From the NCBI GenBank assembly GCA_029964075.1, contig CM057147.1, forward strand, positions 13,971,513-14,035,512: a DNA stretch of 64,000 nucleotides, in the 5' to 3' direction. The notes below the pieces were generated by a model, which made no database searches, was not told where the DNA came from, and worked only from the letters and a program-made list of their open reading frames with translations. The stretch is from Patiria pectinifera (lineage: Eukaryota; Echinodermata; Asteroidea; Valvatida; Asterinidae). The translations under genes were made by a program, and so were the position numbers. Shown in pieces: positions 45,674 to 58,228 of this stretch (the first letter of the stretch is position 1; each line of letters opens with the position of its first letter).

Positions 45674-46149
45674 TAGTGCATTGTAGAAATATCAGAACTG
45701 GTACCAATTTAACAAGCAGATGAACATTAAGTTTTATTTTATGTACAATGTACATTGTATTTTACGGTAAGATAATTGTAATTGAAATACTTTTCTATTC
45801 CTGCTGCCTTCCTCCACGGTTCACTGGAGGCAGAATTACCAGTCAAAAAAATATCCAGGGTTTCCAATTTCACACCGATTGGGTCTTGCTAATTACCTTC
45901 AACAAGCGATTGATTTTTTTCCCGTTTATTTATAGTTTCGTCAAACATGGTTAGTTGGCTTTGGACGTTGGCAAATTAACTCCTCCCTGCTGTGATCGAC
46001 CATTTCTATCCGACACCAAGATTGCCATCTGTTCTCCTTTCCCTGCATGGTAACTTTGGAGGGGGAAGGAAGGGGAAGGGGCTGCAGCAGCAGGGGAGGG
46101 GTTGTATTGAGTGGGGGTGATGAGGGAGAGTAAGGAGAAACTAACCAGC

Positions 46150-47098
46150 ACTATGGCCAGAGGATGGGGTTGAGGTGAGGATGGGGTTGAGGTGAGGATG
46201 GGGTTGAGGTGAGGATGGGGTTGAGGTGAGGATGGGGTTGAGGTGAGGATGGGGTTGAGGTGAGGATGGGGTTGAGGTGAGGATGGGGTTGAGGTGAGGA
46301 TGGGGTTGAGGTGAGGATGGGGTTGAGGTGAGGATGGGGTTGAGGTGAGGATGGGGTTGAGGTGAGGATGGGGTTGAGGTGAGGATGGGGTTGAGGTGAG
46401 GATGGGGTTGAGGTGAGGATGGGGTTGAGGTGAGGATGGGGTTGAGGTGAGGATGGGGTTGAGGTGAGGATGGGGTTGAGGTGAGGATGGGGTTGAGGTG
46501 AGGATGGGGTTGAGGTGAGGATGGGGTTGAGGTGAGGATGGGGTTGAGGTGAGGATGGGGTTGAGGTGAGGATGGGGTTGAGGTGAGGATGGGGTTGAGG
46601 TGAGGATGGGGTTGAGGTGAGGATGGGGTTGAGGTGAGGATGGGGTTGAGGTGAGGATGGGGTTGAGGTGAGGATGGGGTTGAGGTGAGGATGGGGTTGA
46701 GGTGAGGATGGGGTTGAGGTGAGGATGGGGTTGAGGTGAGGATGGGTGTGAGGTGAGGATGGGGTTGAGGTGAGGATGGGGTTGAGGTGAGGATGGGGTT
46801 GAGGTGAGGATGGGGTTGAGGTGAGGATGGGGTTGAGGTGAGGATGGGGTTGAGGTGAGGATGGGGTTGAGGTGAGGATGGGGTGAGGTGAGGATGGGGT
46901 TGAGGTGAGGATGGGGTTGAGGTGAGGATGGGGTTGAGGTGAGGATGGGGTTGAGGTGAGGATGGGGTTGAGGTGAGGATGGGGTTGAGGTGAGGATGGG
47001 GTTGAGGTGAGGATGGGGTTGAGGTGAGGATGGGGTTGAGGTGAGGATGGGGTTGAGGTGAGGATGGGGTGAGGTGAGGATGGGGTTGAGGTGGGGAC
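46150..47098. repeat. 17-bp G-rich minisatellite, about 55 units
   Basis: The unit GAGGATGGGGTTGAGGT repeats almost perfectly for 940 bp; a few units have lost one or two bases (46,745; 46,882; 47,068). The period is not a multiple of three and has no stop, so all frames of the C-rich strand stay open and give 17-residue-periodic translations. GGGG and GG runs could form two-tier G-quadruplexes. Confidence 0.97.
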
Positions 47099-47115
47099 AG
47101 GGGAAGGGGCAGGGG

Positions 47116-47865
47116 TAGCCTTGGTCAAGGCGTTCGTCATTATCCGTCCGTACGTTATTCGGCGGCATATCCGCGTGGCGCGCTGACTCCTGATCGCTAT
47201 GTGGCAGCAGTGCATGTAAAAATACAGCGCTAACAGCGACCTCATGCGGCCACTACTTATATGCAAATCATTTGGATCTAGACTAATGCATTGGTCCAAT
47301 CGTCCATGTGAGGTTTTGGGGATGGTGCTCATTATGCTAATATAGTCTAACTTAAAGCTGACCTTAAAAGTCGTGTTCTTATTGGTCGATCGCTGTGTGG
47401 AAAGTTAGCACCCGGTGAAAGGTCATACGGCTAAACGAGTGCATGTGACCCAGTACAATTGTACTGTACATAATACACACATTGTGTGTCTCACATTACA
47501 TACATGTACAAAAAATGTGGTTTCTCACACGTCCGCAAAAGGCGAATAGCTGCAAATAATTTGATGACGTCAGGATTTACCAAGGTGTGATTGCTCCACG
47601 TATTAGCCCTGCCTACACTTACAAATGTATCTGTATTCGCATATGAGGTCGTGCGCTAGAAATCTAGTGCAAAACAAAGAAAAACATTTAAGCTTTTGCC
47701 GACGATTGGACCAAGGCGTTGGATGGGATCCAAATGATTTGCATACATGTATAGTGGCCGCATGAGGTCGCTGTTCGCACTATTTTTTACATGCACTGCA
47801 TAGCGAGGATATGCCGCCGCTTATACCGTACAGCCGGATAAAGACCAACGCCTTGACCACGGCTA
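47116..47865. mobile_element. 750-bp inverted-repeat element between two G-rich arrays
   Basis: The left arm (47,116-47,304) and right arm (47,701-47,865) are inverted: TAGCCTTGGTCAAGGCGTT, GGCGGCATATCC, AGCGACCTCATGCGGCCACT, GCAAATCATTTGGATC and TTGGTCCAATCGTC all recur in reverse. The loop includes GTTTCTCACACGTCCGCAAA, a piece of the 43.8/61.3-kb MITE family. Confidence 0.85.
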
Positions 47866-47965
47866 GGGCAGGGGCAGGGGCACAGGGGCGGTGGGCGAGG
47901 GGCACAGGGGCGGTGGGTGGGGGGCACAGGGGCGGTGGGTGGGGGGCAGCGGCACAGTGGATGAT
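47866..47965. repeat. GGGGCGGTGGGTGGGGGGCACA minisatellite
   Basis: Three to four copies of a 22-24-bp G-rich unit directly after the inverted-repeat element, unrelated in sequence to the 17-bp array on the other side. Confidence 0.85.
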
Positions 47966-49662
47966 TGGGGGATGATTGGTGGGGGAGGGGAGATGTACAT
48001 GTACATGCACATGTAGTCCAGCACTCCCATTATCCCCCTTGTCCAGTCAGTACATGTACATGCATGTAGTAATTGCCATTATGCAGAAGGCGGTTGGTCC
48101 TCCATTACTCAATAACGCTTTGTAATACCATCTATAGGTAATACTGATGACTGTTGACTTTCAACAGACCACATGGGGTTGTGATTAATGGTTTTAATTA
48201 AACAAATGACATCATGGATCTGGGCTACGAATGTTGCGCTTCATTCACAGTCACACCCAAGGTGCTATGTAGAGCTGACAACTACTGCCCATTATACATG
48301 TACATGTACCGTACCACAGAGCAACAAAAAAAGATTTCAAAAAATTATTTGTAATGCAATAGCGCTTTCCTGATATGAGGTGGTCCATTTCTCTTTAAAC
48401 TGATGTGTAATTACAAATGTAGAAATTTATGTGTTTGAATTACATGCACAGGTGTACTATATATTGACTGCACATGTGCTGATACACGTACATGTACAAA
48501 ATATACAGTACAGTGTAGGTTTCATTATTATTACAGCATTAATATTCAGTATACAATGTAGATCTATGTAAGATGTACACATACGTGTATGTCCATGCAC
48601 AGTAAGTACATCTTGTGTATTCCCCACAAAAATTACAAATTATGCATGATTATGATCCATGGGCAAATTACTTGTAATTCTGATAACAGGTTGTCAGGAA
48701 AGAGCCATTAACATTTTAAAGCATTTGCATGGTTGTTTCAGTGATGTAACAGTTGTTTGCTGGCTGTTGAAGAATGCACAAATTATGATTCCACTTTATC
48801 TTAATCCTGACTATTATTTATAGCCACAATAAAAGTTGTAACAGAAAAAGTACAGTGTACCGTGAATGTGCACATGAACCGTACAAGTGTACAAGTTTTG
48901 AACAGCAAGGCATATTTTACAACCTTGTGTTAAGTTTGCACCTTTGTTTACATTGTATAAAATTTAATTCACAGAAAATTGAGAGGGAAAATGTGCAAAC
49001 AAAGAGAAAGTGCATGTCTAGTGTTTCAATCCTGGCAGAATCTTTCTTTTGGATGTTTGTTATAAACATTTGGGGAATAATGTAAAAAATATATTTCTCC
49101 ATGCCCTATCAAATAATGTACATGTACATGTACATGTGCCGGTACCAGTTCTTCAATTTAATTCACTGTTTTTTGGACATGGTTTCAGGTTGTGTACATG
49201 TACTTATGTTTCAATAAGGAAATTTATAGAGATTCTGTTTATATTAAAAAGAAAAGTTACAATTTAGTGCTAGTCTTCCGAGATGCATATACCGGTACTT
49301 CAAATCCACCAGCAGGTTTTTGGAAGATTTTGTTTGATTGAGGAATAGTCCAGTGGTATGAGCTCTGTGCTTGACCAAGAGAGGGCGCATTTTGCCTAGC
49401 AACGGTGCCTTCTTTGGTGGGACATGCACTTCGCTGGTTCACGCACGCTCTTCCTCATTTATTTAATGCACGTAATACCAGGCGATGTGTGTAGACTGTT
49501 CCCGATCCCTTTCATGTGGCTCTGACTACGGATAGTTATGGAGGCAGAAACCAGTCTTTAGGGGCGGGACATGTATATTTATCTGTTGAATATTAAGCGG
49601 TACGCTCGCAGTGTCACGAGCAAGATGGCTCCCAATTGAATCAGTTTCAACGGCTTCCCACC
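47966..49662. other. Intronic sequence, no supported gene
   Basis: Scattered TACATG runs (48,000; 48,295; 49,115) and nothing else recognised. Confidence 0.4.
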
Positions 49663-49921
49663 AGGGCCCAATTTCTTGGCTCTGTTTACCGTTAGCGAAA
49701 AATCCCTACTTACTACAGCAGAAAATTTTGTGCTTACGATAAGTGTATTTTACGGATTAGCGAAGAATTTTGGCTTATGCACATGCGTACATCCCGTCAC
49801 TAAGAGTTTTGTGTTTCCAGGGTTTAAACGGAATTTTTCTGCGAGCGCGGTTAGCACAAAATGTATCTAGATCGTAAGCGCGGAATTCTGGGGTTAGCAG
49901 AGCCATGCAATTGGGCCCAGC
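49663..49921. mobile_element. TIR element GGGCCCAATTTC...GCAATTGGGCCC
   Basis: AGGGCCCAATTTCTTGGCTC at the left is mirrored by GAGCCATGCAATTGGGCCC at the right; further pairs include TTTTGTGCTTACGAT / ATCGTAAGC. 259 bp, non-coding. Related ends appear around the hairpin array at 711-1451. Confidence 0.75.
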
Positions 49922-50098
49922 CTCTTTTCAACCGGTGTGGGGTACATTGTATTTCTGCACGAGATAGATAGCCCAGCCACAATTACATAAGCTGTGATTG
50001 GTCGGAATACAATGGGGCGGGGCTTAACGGACCGGTCAATCGCCATTGAATTACTGCGCGGGGGAGGATTTTTGTCGATTCAGCAAAATGCATGAGTA

Positions 50099-50286
50099 TG
50101 TACATTGTAAGTACGTATCGGTACATGTACAATGTACATGTACCTTACATGTACATGTACGTACATGACCGTACCTGTACAAGTACCCTATGTACCGGTA
50201 CCGATGTACATGTACATGTACATGTATAAAGACTAAACAAATTTATCACGTCGAACACACGCATGTACATGTACATGTACCGGTAC
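50099..50286. repeat. (TACATG)n / TACCGGTA simple-repeat cluster
   Basis: Almost continuous TACATG, CGGTAC and GTACGT words over about 190 bp. Similar clusters lie at 52,200-52,460, 54,320-54,440, 56,630-56,840 and 59,340-59,560. Confidence 0.85.
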
Positions 50287-53200
50287 TGTATTGTAGTAGC
50301 CAAATACAATTATATATAAAACATAATCACAGGCTTTTGTTACAGCGGCCTGTCACGGAAGAAAAAAAAAATAAACAGGCCCCGGAATATACATGTACCG
50401 CAAACGGCACAGTTCAGACAGAAAATCAATTTGGCAACATTAGCACAGACACCGTGCACAGTCCTGCCCGTCTCCTTATGTCCATAGAACACTGTCCACT
50501 GTGCGTGCTGCTGACACTTCTCGCATAATGTTGTGGGCAGCGTTGGCACACCGCAGACTGCATAAGGTGTACCGTACATGCATATTGTCACAGAGACCTT
50601 TTAAAAGAATCGCTGGCTGATAAAAACACAATCGATATTATTAATCAGCCCGTGACTCCACTCAGCGCCACGGGCAACATCGATAGTTTCCAATTCGTCT
50701 GTTATTCCCTCCCCCCACTTCCATCGTGACAAAATTATTAGATGAGAGTTGCTCATGTTGGTATGGCGGAGATAAATGTACTGTCTCAAAATCTAGGGTG
50801 TGATGGCATAATTGTGTCCAATAATGTACTTGTATAATATGGGACAGGCTTAACATTAGTGCATACCGGTATGTACATGTACCGGTGCTACGAAGTACGA
50901 GTCCAAACTACTTTTGAACTAAAATATTAATAACTCTGTTGTTTACCACTGGGATTAGACCAAAATTTCAGATCACGTAAACAAGGCGTGACAAATTATA
51001 TGGAGCGAGTTTCATCAGCTTTGTGCAAGAGGGTGAGATTTAAACGCCATACGAAAAAATGTCATGTTGACTTTCAGAATGTCGATACAGTGTTGGAGAC
51101 AGTGGCAGAAGGCGCGCGCTGCTGCGTTTGAAAGCCTTTGAGGGAATGCAGGATCACCCCTGTGGTCATTGCCTGGCTGTGACTGTTTCTGTGTCTTGAT
51201 ACGGCTACCGGGTATGCTTTGACTCTACTGATACATGTAGGTGATTGATAAGCCAGGAGTGCCTACCACTGCTCTGCTTTTGTCTGTTGACTGAATTTGA
51301 CTAGTCACAGTGCTTGCTTGAAATATGATCTGACTACGGTACTTACATGTAAGGGTGTCAATCACTTCTCAAAAGTGTGGGCGGGGAACTTGATGAGTAC
51401 TAATGCGAGCGCAAAGCCCTAACGGCGTGGGGTTCGGGGCCCGCTTAAGGGCCCCAAAAAATTATGGATTCTAGACGCTCTGTGGTGCAATCTGAGGTAA
51501 TTTCTGACTTCTAAGATCATCTTTTAAACTAAAAGATCATCTTTTAAACATTATTTTCGAGTTTGGAGTCATTGAATCAGCTATTCTGAGATATGGAATC
51601 ATAATAATAGGCTAGAATTTTTATTCAGGGACGAAAAAGTAGGGGGGACAAACGATATGATATTCCCCCGTTTAAAAAGTGGGGGGGGGGGGACTTGTCC
51701 CTACCAATTGATGCCCATGCGGCACTAGCAGGTGCAAAAGGCATGGCAGGAGAAGAAGACTAATTTTTTTGACTGTCTGTGACTGTTCTGTAGCAGGAGG
51801 GTACAAAAATTAAACGTTCTGTTCAATTTGTAAGACAAAATACATTGTAAAGTCCTGTTTTAAAGGGTGCCCTTAACATGTACCAAAATACCCCTCTAGC
51901 AAACCTGGAATGTGGTACTAAAATATAGAATGTACCGGTAATTGCTGCAGTAACGTGTGTACAATGGTGGTTGTTTGAAAATGATGATGATGAAACCAAG
52001 CACAATGATACATGTACTGGTACAAGATAACCACTGGTCAGTCAGATGGAACCTTGACTGAGTCATGAGCCCAGGATGCATTTGGATCTTGGTAATGGAT
52101 ACACATCATGGATGAGAGCAAAGAAGAACTCAGCATGTTATCAATTATCAGACCAACTGGCCCATTTTTGGATGGAGCAAAGCACAATGTACAATGTACC
52201 GGTGCACGACCATGAACATGAACATGAACGTGTACATGTACATGTGAACATGTTCATGTGGGTCACTCCGACACCTGTACAGCATGGAGTGTGTACCAGT
52301 ATTAATCATGTCCATGCAGAATTATACACTGCAATTTCATGAACAATTCAAGTTCATGTATACGTGTACACTGTATAGGTACATGATACTTTTCAAAGGT
52401 ACCGGTGTACATGTACCTAAAATTTACATGTACACACGTACATTTGTACATGTGTGCATTTGCACATGTACCAGTATGTGTTCATATAGTGCATTTACCG
52501 TGTATGCAAAGGCATACATTGTGTACATGTGCATGTACACTGTATGTGATACAGTAATTTAAGCAGACAATTTAATGTACACGTAGATGTATGTTTAATT
52601 GCCTATACATGTACATGTAGATACACAATGTACACGTCTATTGACTTTTGAACAATTACAAATGTACATTCTTTACAATCCCAAAGTTACTATGAAATGT
52701 TGGGGCTGATTTTGAAAATATTACACATAGTACAATGTACATTACATACGTGTATGTACATGTTTTGCGAAATACCGGTACATGTAACCAATTTTGATAA
52801 AATGGGTTTGTACGTAGCATTGCCGTGTACATAAGCAACCGCGTACTTAAAACAAATATGACGAGTCCATCCCGACTGTACATTTGATGTGTAATGATAT
52901 GCACATAAACACACTCAGCGTAGTGACTGTATGGTACATTGCTGTATGTATCACCAATACATTGCACACTGCACTGTATATAAAGCTGCATTCAGTATGA
53001 CTAATAATGAAATCATTGGCGATTCACATTTGGTGCATGAAAAATTCATAGACACCTTTTCCCTCCCCACCCCTCTTCCATTTAAAATGCCAGTGACAGT
53101 ATTTATTTTCAGGGCGGTTGCATACAAGTGTAACCCACTTGTCGGGACTCTGCTTCACATAATGCTTCAGGACCAAATCCGATGAAATCCACCATTGCTA

Positions 53201-53488
53201 CAGTACTGTAGGTGGATAATTCTGATGGACTTGGTAAACGTTGGCTGATCTGCCAAAATCCCCCCAAGTGGGGGATTGATTTTGATGGAGGTTGAAAGTT
53301 TAAGGTTAATTATACTCAACAATACCATATTTTCTGCTAATTTTGAAAGTCTCCATTAAATTAACCCCATGGGGGGGGGGGTAGTCCATCAATTTATGCA
53401 GTGATGTGTGCCCCTTTAAAATCTTTGCCACATTTATGTTACTAAAAAACACTACATGTACAATGTACATGTACATGTAATGGATTCC
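50287..53488. other. Intronic sequence with simple repeats
   Basis: Apart from the partial repeat at 51,395 and TACATG clusters, a G-run block at 51,640-51,720 (GGGACxAAAAAGTxGGGGGG) looks like another repeat fragment. No gene supported. Confidence 0.45.
51395..51570. mobile_element. Partial copy of the GCCAACTTT element
   Basis: Contains GGGGCCCGCTTAAGGGCCCC and TTCTAGACGCTCTGTGGTGC in the same order as the 33.9-kb copy. A short internal duplication of CTAAAAGATCATCTTTTAAA follows. Confidence 0.7.
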
Positions 53489-53545
53489 GTAATAAACAGG
53501 ACTCCCGATGCAGCGTACTACGTATAAACGAGTCCTGTTTATTAC
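53489..53545. repeat. Perfect 16-bp-stem hairpin
   Basis: GTAATAAACAGGACTC and GAGTCCTGTTTATTAC are exact inverted repeats around a 25-nt loop. Could be the ends of a tiny MITE or a chance palindrome; no transcript evidence is available. Confidence 0.7.
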
Positions 53546-54578
53546 GTCACGATTTACTATGTTTTGTTTGCTGCCCCCAACGACGACTTTTACACAAATT
53601 GCACGTTCGGGTCGAAACAGGACCTGAAAAACAGCTCTCAAAAGTACCTTTTGTACTCATTTCATGACAGACACAATAGTCGTTTTTATTTCATCACACC
53701 TTTGGCTACATACATGTATACCCAAAAAATGACGGAAATGTCTTTGAGCATTCCACAGCCTCTTTAAACTAACTCTTTGGTGATGTACACATGAACTTGT
53801 ACAGTGTAAACCAGGGTTAATCAGTGGCCATGCATATTTCTGAGCCATGCTCAATCAGTTAAACGCAGCAGCATGCCCCTTTAAACTAGCATGTCACTAC
53901 ACACATCATCACTGCTGTACACTTATTAATCCTGTTAAACCACTTTACTCTTTGGTGACAATCTTTTCAGGATTTAAGCCAGGGTCAATCAGGAACTATA
54001 CAATGTACATCACTCTTTTCTGAACGGCGCACTAATGGCTGTCATGCTAATGCACATCAAGTCGCACTGTCAATATTTATAGGAAAGGTTCGCCCAACCA
54101 CAGCCCAAGATAACAGAAACAAATACTGAGCAAATACACAAACTCTATGGTCCAATTTGGGCGTTACATATTGGATGACAATGAAAAGAAAGGCTCTGTG
54201 GTACACAGAGTACATAATGTATGCCAATACATGTATATTTAGATTTAAATAGTTTTTTTTTTCACTTGCAACACTGCATTCAAATGGCAGAACATGAAGG
54301 AGAACAATTTTACAATATTCACGTGTACATGTACATGTACCGGTAACAGTGTGTAATATTGAAAAATTGATGCGGTGCTATTACAATGCACGTACCGTAC
54401 ATACATGTACCGGTATGCGTACACATCATGTACGGTACGGTACAGTACATAGATCTTTATTCAAAAGGTCTCAAAATGCTTTTATTACCCAAGTTTCTTC
54501 ATCAGGCTGCGAGACCATACATGTATTTGCAGCAGCTTGAGATCAGCTGTGTAATACCATCCACATTGTAAGATACCC

Positions 54579-54749
54579 AATAAGCCATTTTGCGAATGAA
54601 ATTCGAATAACATTTGGTACCCTGACTTGCTTGAATGCTTGGCACATTTTAACTTTGAATTCTCCTGACCAAAGAGATTATGAGCAAGTCAGTGTACCAG
54701 ATGTTATATTTTTTTAAATGTAACTCGCAAACATGGCACATGGCTTATT
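54579..54749. mobile_element. Fold-back MITE, AATAAGCC family, deleted copy
   Basis: AATAAGCCATTTTGCGAATG opens and CATGGCTTATT closes a 171-bp element that keeps both arms (GCTTGGCACATTTTAACTTT; GAGCAAGTCAGTGTACCAGA) but lacks the roughly 220-bp centre of the 392-bp copy. Confidence 0.82.
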
Positions 54750-57700
54750 ATGTAGACATGTCAGTTCTGACTGTACCTTCGAAACCCACTTGACCATCAG
54801 GTTCCCCCATGACCATCCACCACTGCAGTAGGCAAGCGTTTGGTTAGCAACCATGTTGTTAATGAGACAGTAGGGCTCATTTTCACATAAAATAGGTAAC
54901 TGCAAATTCTTTATCAAATGGCATAATGGTCACTCAACATGTACCGGTACATGTACCATACCGGTACCTGTTATTGTCATTGTGCCGGCCCAGCACTGGG
55001 CGTTCGCTCCGTGGTTTTGCCCTCAGTTTTTGCCATCCATCACTGCTTTGAAGGCTTGCCTACTGCGCTCTGCGCTATACGAGCTACCGGTACGTGTACG
55101 GTATGCCTACTACAATTGTGATGACTTTCCATTTCAGTATCTGGGTACATGTAGGCTGGGTCATTTGATTCGACGAGAGTCTATATACATTGTACATGTA
55201 CCGGTTCTCCTGGGTAGAGAGAGGCAATTGTGGTAAAGTGTCTTGCCCAAGAACACAACCACCATACTCCCCGTAAGAGTTTGCCCACATGAATGTTCCA
55301 TTCCTTGGGTACAGGGCACCAAGCATCAAGTCAATTCCAGGGTAGCTACGGTACGGTACATTGTATCCACGTGTACTTTCCTCAATCGTGCTACCGTAAG
55401 TCATCCAAAACCGCACTTGGAAAGATCTGGGAGGGTTAATTAATTCTCACACATTTCTGGGCAACTACAGTACATGTAAGTCCACCACAATAAATCAGCG
55501 CCTGGTCATGCAGTATTAGAATCTGCCAAGGTTTTTTTTTACAGTTTTGTGTAAATGTGGCATTCCTTTTATTAAAAAAATACCGGTACAAATCTTTGTA
55601 AAAAATGTGTACACACGTACCGTGGCACTGCGATCCCTTTAGCTGCTTTTTATTGCCTAATTTTGTGTAATCTGTTTCTCCTACTTTGATTTTGATTCAA
55701 ATGGTTCGTTTGCTTCATGCAAGTACTTGGGAGATTTGCAGGTCTCCATAATGTTTTGTTCTCTAGCTACCGGTACATTTCTTGAACTTGTGTCATGATA
55801 AATAAAAGATCAAGTGAGTAAAAGTGCATACATTTTATTCACATTTTATAACTGCGAAGCACTCTGACACATTTGTTCAACAACATGTTCAATGTGCTAC
55901 AGTACATGTACATCACTTCATCAATATTTTTCTTTGTACCGGTAAGGCTACATTGTGCGGTATGTCACAATAAATCATACAGGGACAGTGGATTAACACA
56001 TGCAGTAGTATGCACTTGCATAGAAACATGTACACGTACAACTGGTACTGCCAAAAAAACAGACCTGTGCTACTTGAGTATCAAGGCAGTGCAGACATGT
56101 ACATGTAGGCAGCTAGCCATTCATTACGCAGCAACGCTCTGGCAACACAACCCTGCTGAGTGTGTGCGCATCTCTCAAGTTCATTTCTAAAGGCAAGCAT
56201 ATTACATTTCCTAATGTGTGAATGCCGAGTGGCAGGGTGTTTGGGTCGCCGTGCACAGAGACTGGCCTGCTCACTCTATAATACACACGAAAAGATGTAC
56301 TTTCACTGAATAAAAATGTATACATTTGCATAAATTTTCATGGACACTATGAACAAATGTACATGTTATGTACGGCATTTTCTAAACATGTACCCTTTTT
56401 CATGTGAACGTATTAACAGCAAATTCAGCAACACTTGTTGCCAGCTTTCATTATATGCATACGCTAAGAAAATTCTGACTACACGTGTGTGGTGAACATG
56501 TACCAGTACGTACCTGTAATGTACGGTAAACGTATGCGATATTTTAATAACTTCATAATCCCTTGATTTCTGTGGCTTATTTTAATATTCTTTCTGACAT
56601 GAAATTATGACATGTACAGTAGGCCCTATGGACATGTACGTACATGTACATGCAGTATGGTACCGGTACATATAAAACCATAACCTGACATGTTTGATAG
56701 AAAAAAATCCAATAAATTCCATCTATCATGATACATACACGTTGTATGTGTACAAATGTACCAATACATCCATGTTTGTACCGTACCGGTACATCTGTAG
56801 GTTACATCTGCTCCACATGTAATTGAGTACATGTACCCACAACAGCCTACAAGAAAAAAATTAATAAACAAATTTAATATCTATTCGTAAGATGGAATAT
56901 TTGCGTCGGAGTGATGTAAATTTAATATCATGAACAAAAAGTCAAATGACACAGATAGGCTATTTGTTTAATAATCAAATGGGACGAAATGTTAAATATT
57001 TCTTCAAATTTACAAGTTTAGGCGTACAATGTATTGAAGAGCATAACATTTGAGTTTTTATGTTTTCGTTGATTGGATGCATGTACATGTACATGAAATA
57101 ACTTCAAGGTTACAGGCCTACATGCAATGCACCTTGAAATTCTTTCACATCCAACGCCATACAATATTAAGAGATTTTGTTGGACTGAGGACTGTCAAGT
57201 GTCAAATCTACAGCCTCAATGTCCCAATTTTATTTTTTCAAAAGGATGTGCTGAACAGAAATTGAAACAAAGTATTTGATTTTGGAGGATGCCGGAAGTT
57301 TCTGAAAAAAGCCCAGAGAAAATATAGAAATTAAGCTCATCTTTCTAATGGGGGGGAGGGGGGATCTCAATTTTCTCTGAGTCACAGATAATCGAGTTTG
57401 AATCCGACATAAATTCATGTACCCCGAATAATGGAAGACTATAACACATGAGCCGGTCATGCACAGTGCACGTATATTTGACGAACGGTTACAGTTTATA
57501 CAGCCAGCTTTAAGCATATATTGGGTCAATATTTGACAGGCGGGGCAGAGTAAATGTCATCCCTGCGAACAGACAGGGTGGAGACTACACAGGCTGGATG
57601 GTAAAGAGACCAATGCAAAATTATCGTTTATGGCCGTCATAATTTGGACATGTACACATGACAGCATGTATGGGACATGTACATGAAGAAGTTGCACAAC

Positions 57701-57797
57701 ATGCATACGATTCGTTATACATGTAGGCTTTGGCGATTCTGCAGACTTGGTCGGTACATGTACAGTACCATACCGTAAAATCGACTCTTTGATTCTA
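54750..57797. other. Intronic sequence, simple repeats only
   Basis: Several TACATG/CCGGTA clusters, no supported gene. Confidence 0.4.
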
Positions 57798-58228
57798 TTA
57801 ACCCTAACCGCCCTGAATCCTCCAAAATCCTTTTTGCAAATTGGAGGAATTTGCAGGATTGAGGTTACATGGCAAAAGTGGGTTGCTGATTTCGGAGTAC
57901 GCACTGTGTCAAGGTCTTGGGCCGGACCTTGTGTTGTTTATGCTCAGCCGTGCATAAATTTAGTCCTTGATTATACTTGACATCCTCCGTACTGCTCCAG
58001 GATGTCACTGCCTCTGCCTCAGCCTATTGACAGTCATAGCCGGAGGATTTTGCAGGATTCAGGCAGTGGTCACCCCTCCATGGACCATATTCAAGAAATA
58101 GCGGAGGAATTTGCAGGATTGAGGCTATATCATGTAGGCCTATATGCTATTTTTCCATGAGGCCAATTGGAGGATTTTGCAGGATTGAGGCTACATCCTA
58201 GCAAAAAGGCCTAGGGAGTTAGGGTTAA
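57798..58228. mobile_element. TTAA element with TTAACCCTAACC ends, copy 1
   Basis: Begins TTAACCCTAACCGCCCTGAA and ends AGGGAGTTAGGGTTAA, with TTAA at both termini. Inside, GGAGGA(A/T)TTTGCAGGATTGAGG recurs at about 57,842, 58,041, 58,102 and 58,171. Another copy is at 63,058. Non-coding. Confidence 0.83.

Noticed and set aside
45951..47332. Two minus-strand ORFs of about 400 aa made of HPHLNPILTSTPSSPQP
   Set aside because: Artefacts of a stop-free 17-bp minisatellite, which keeps every frame of that strand open; both ORFs are the same repeat read in different frames.
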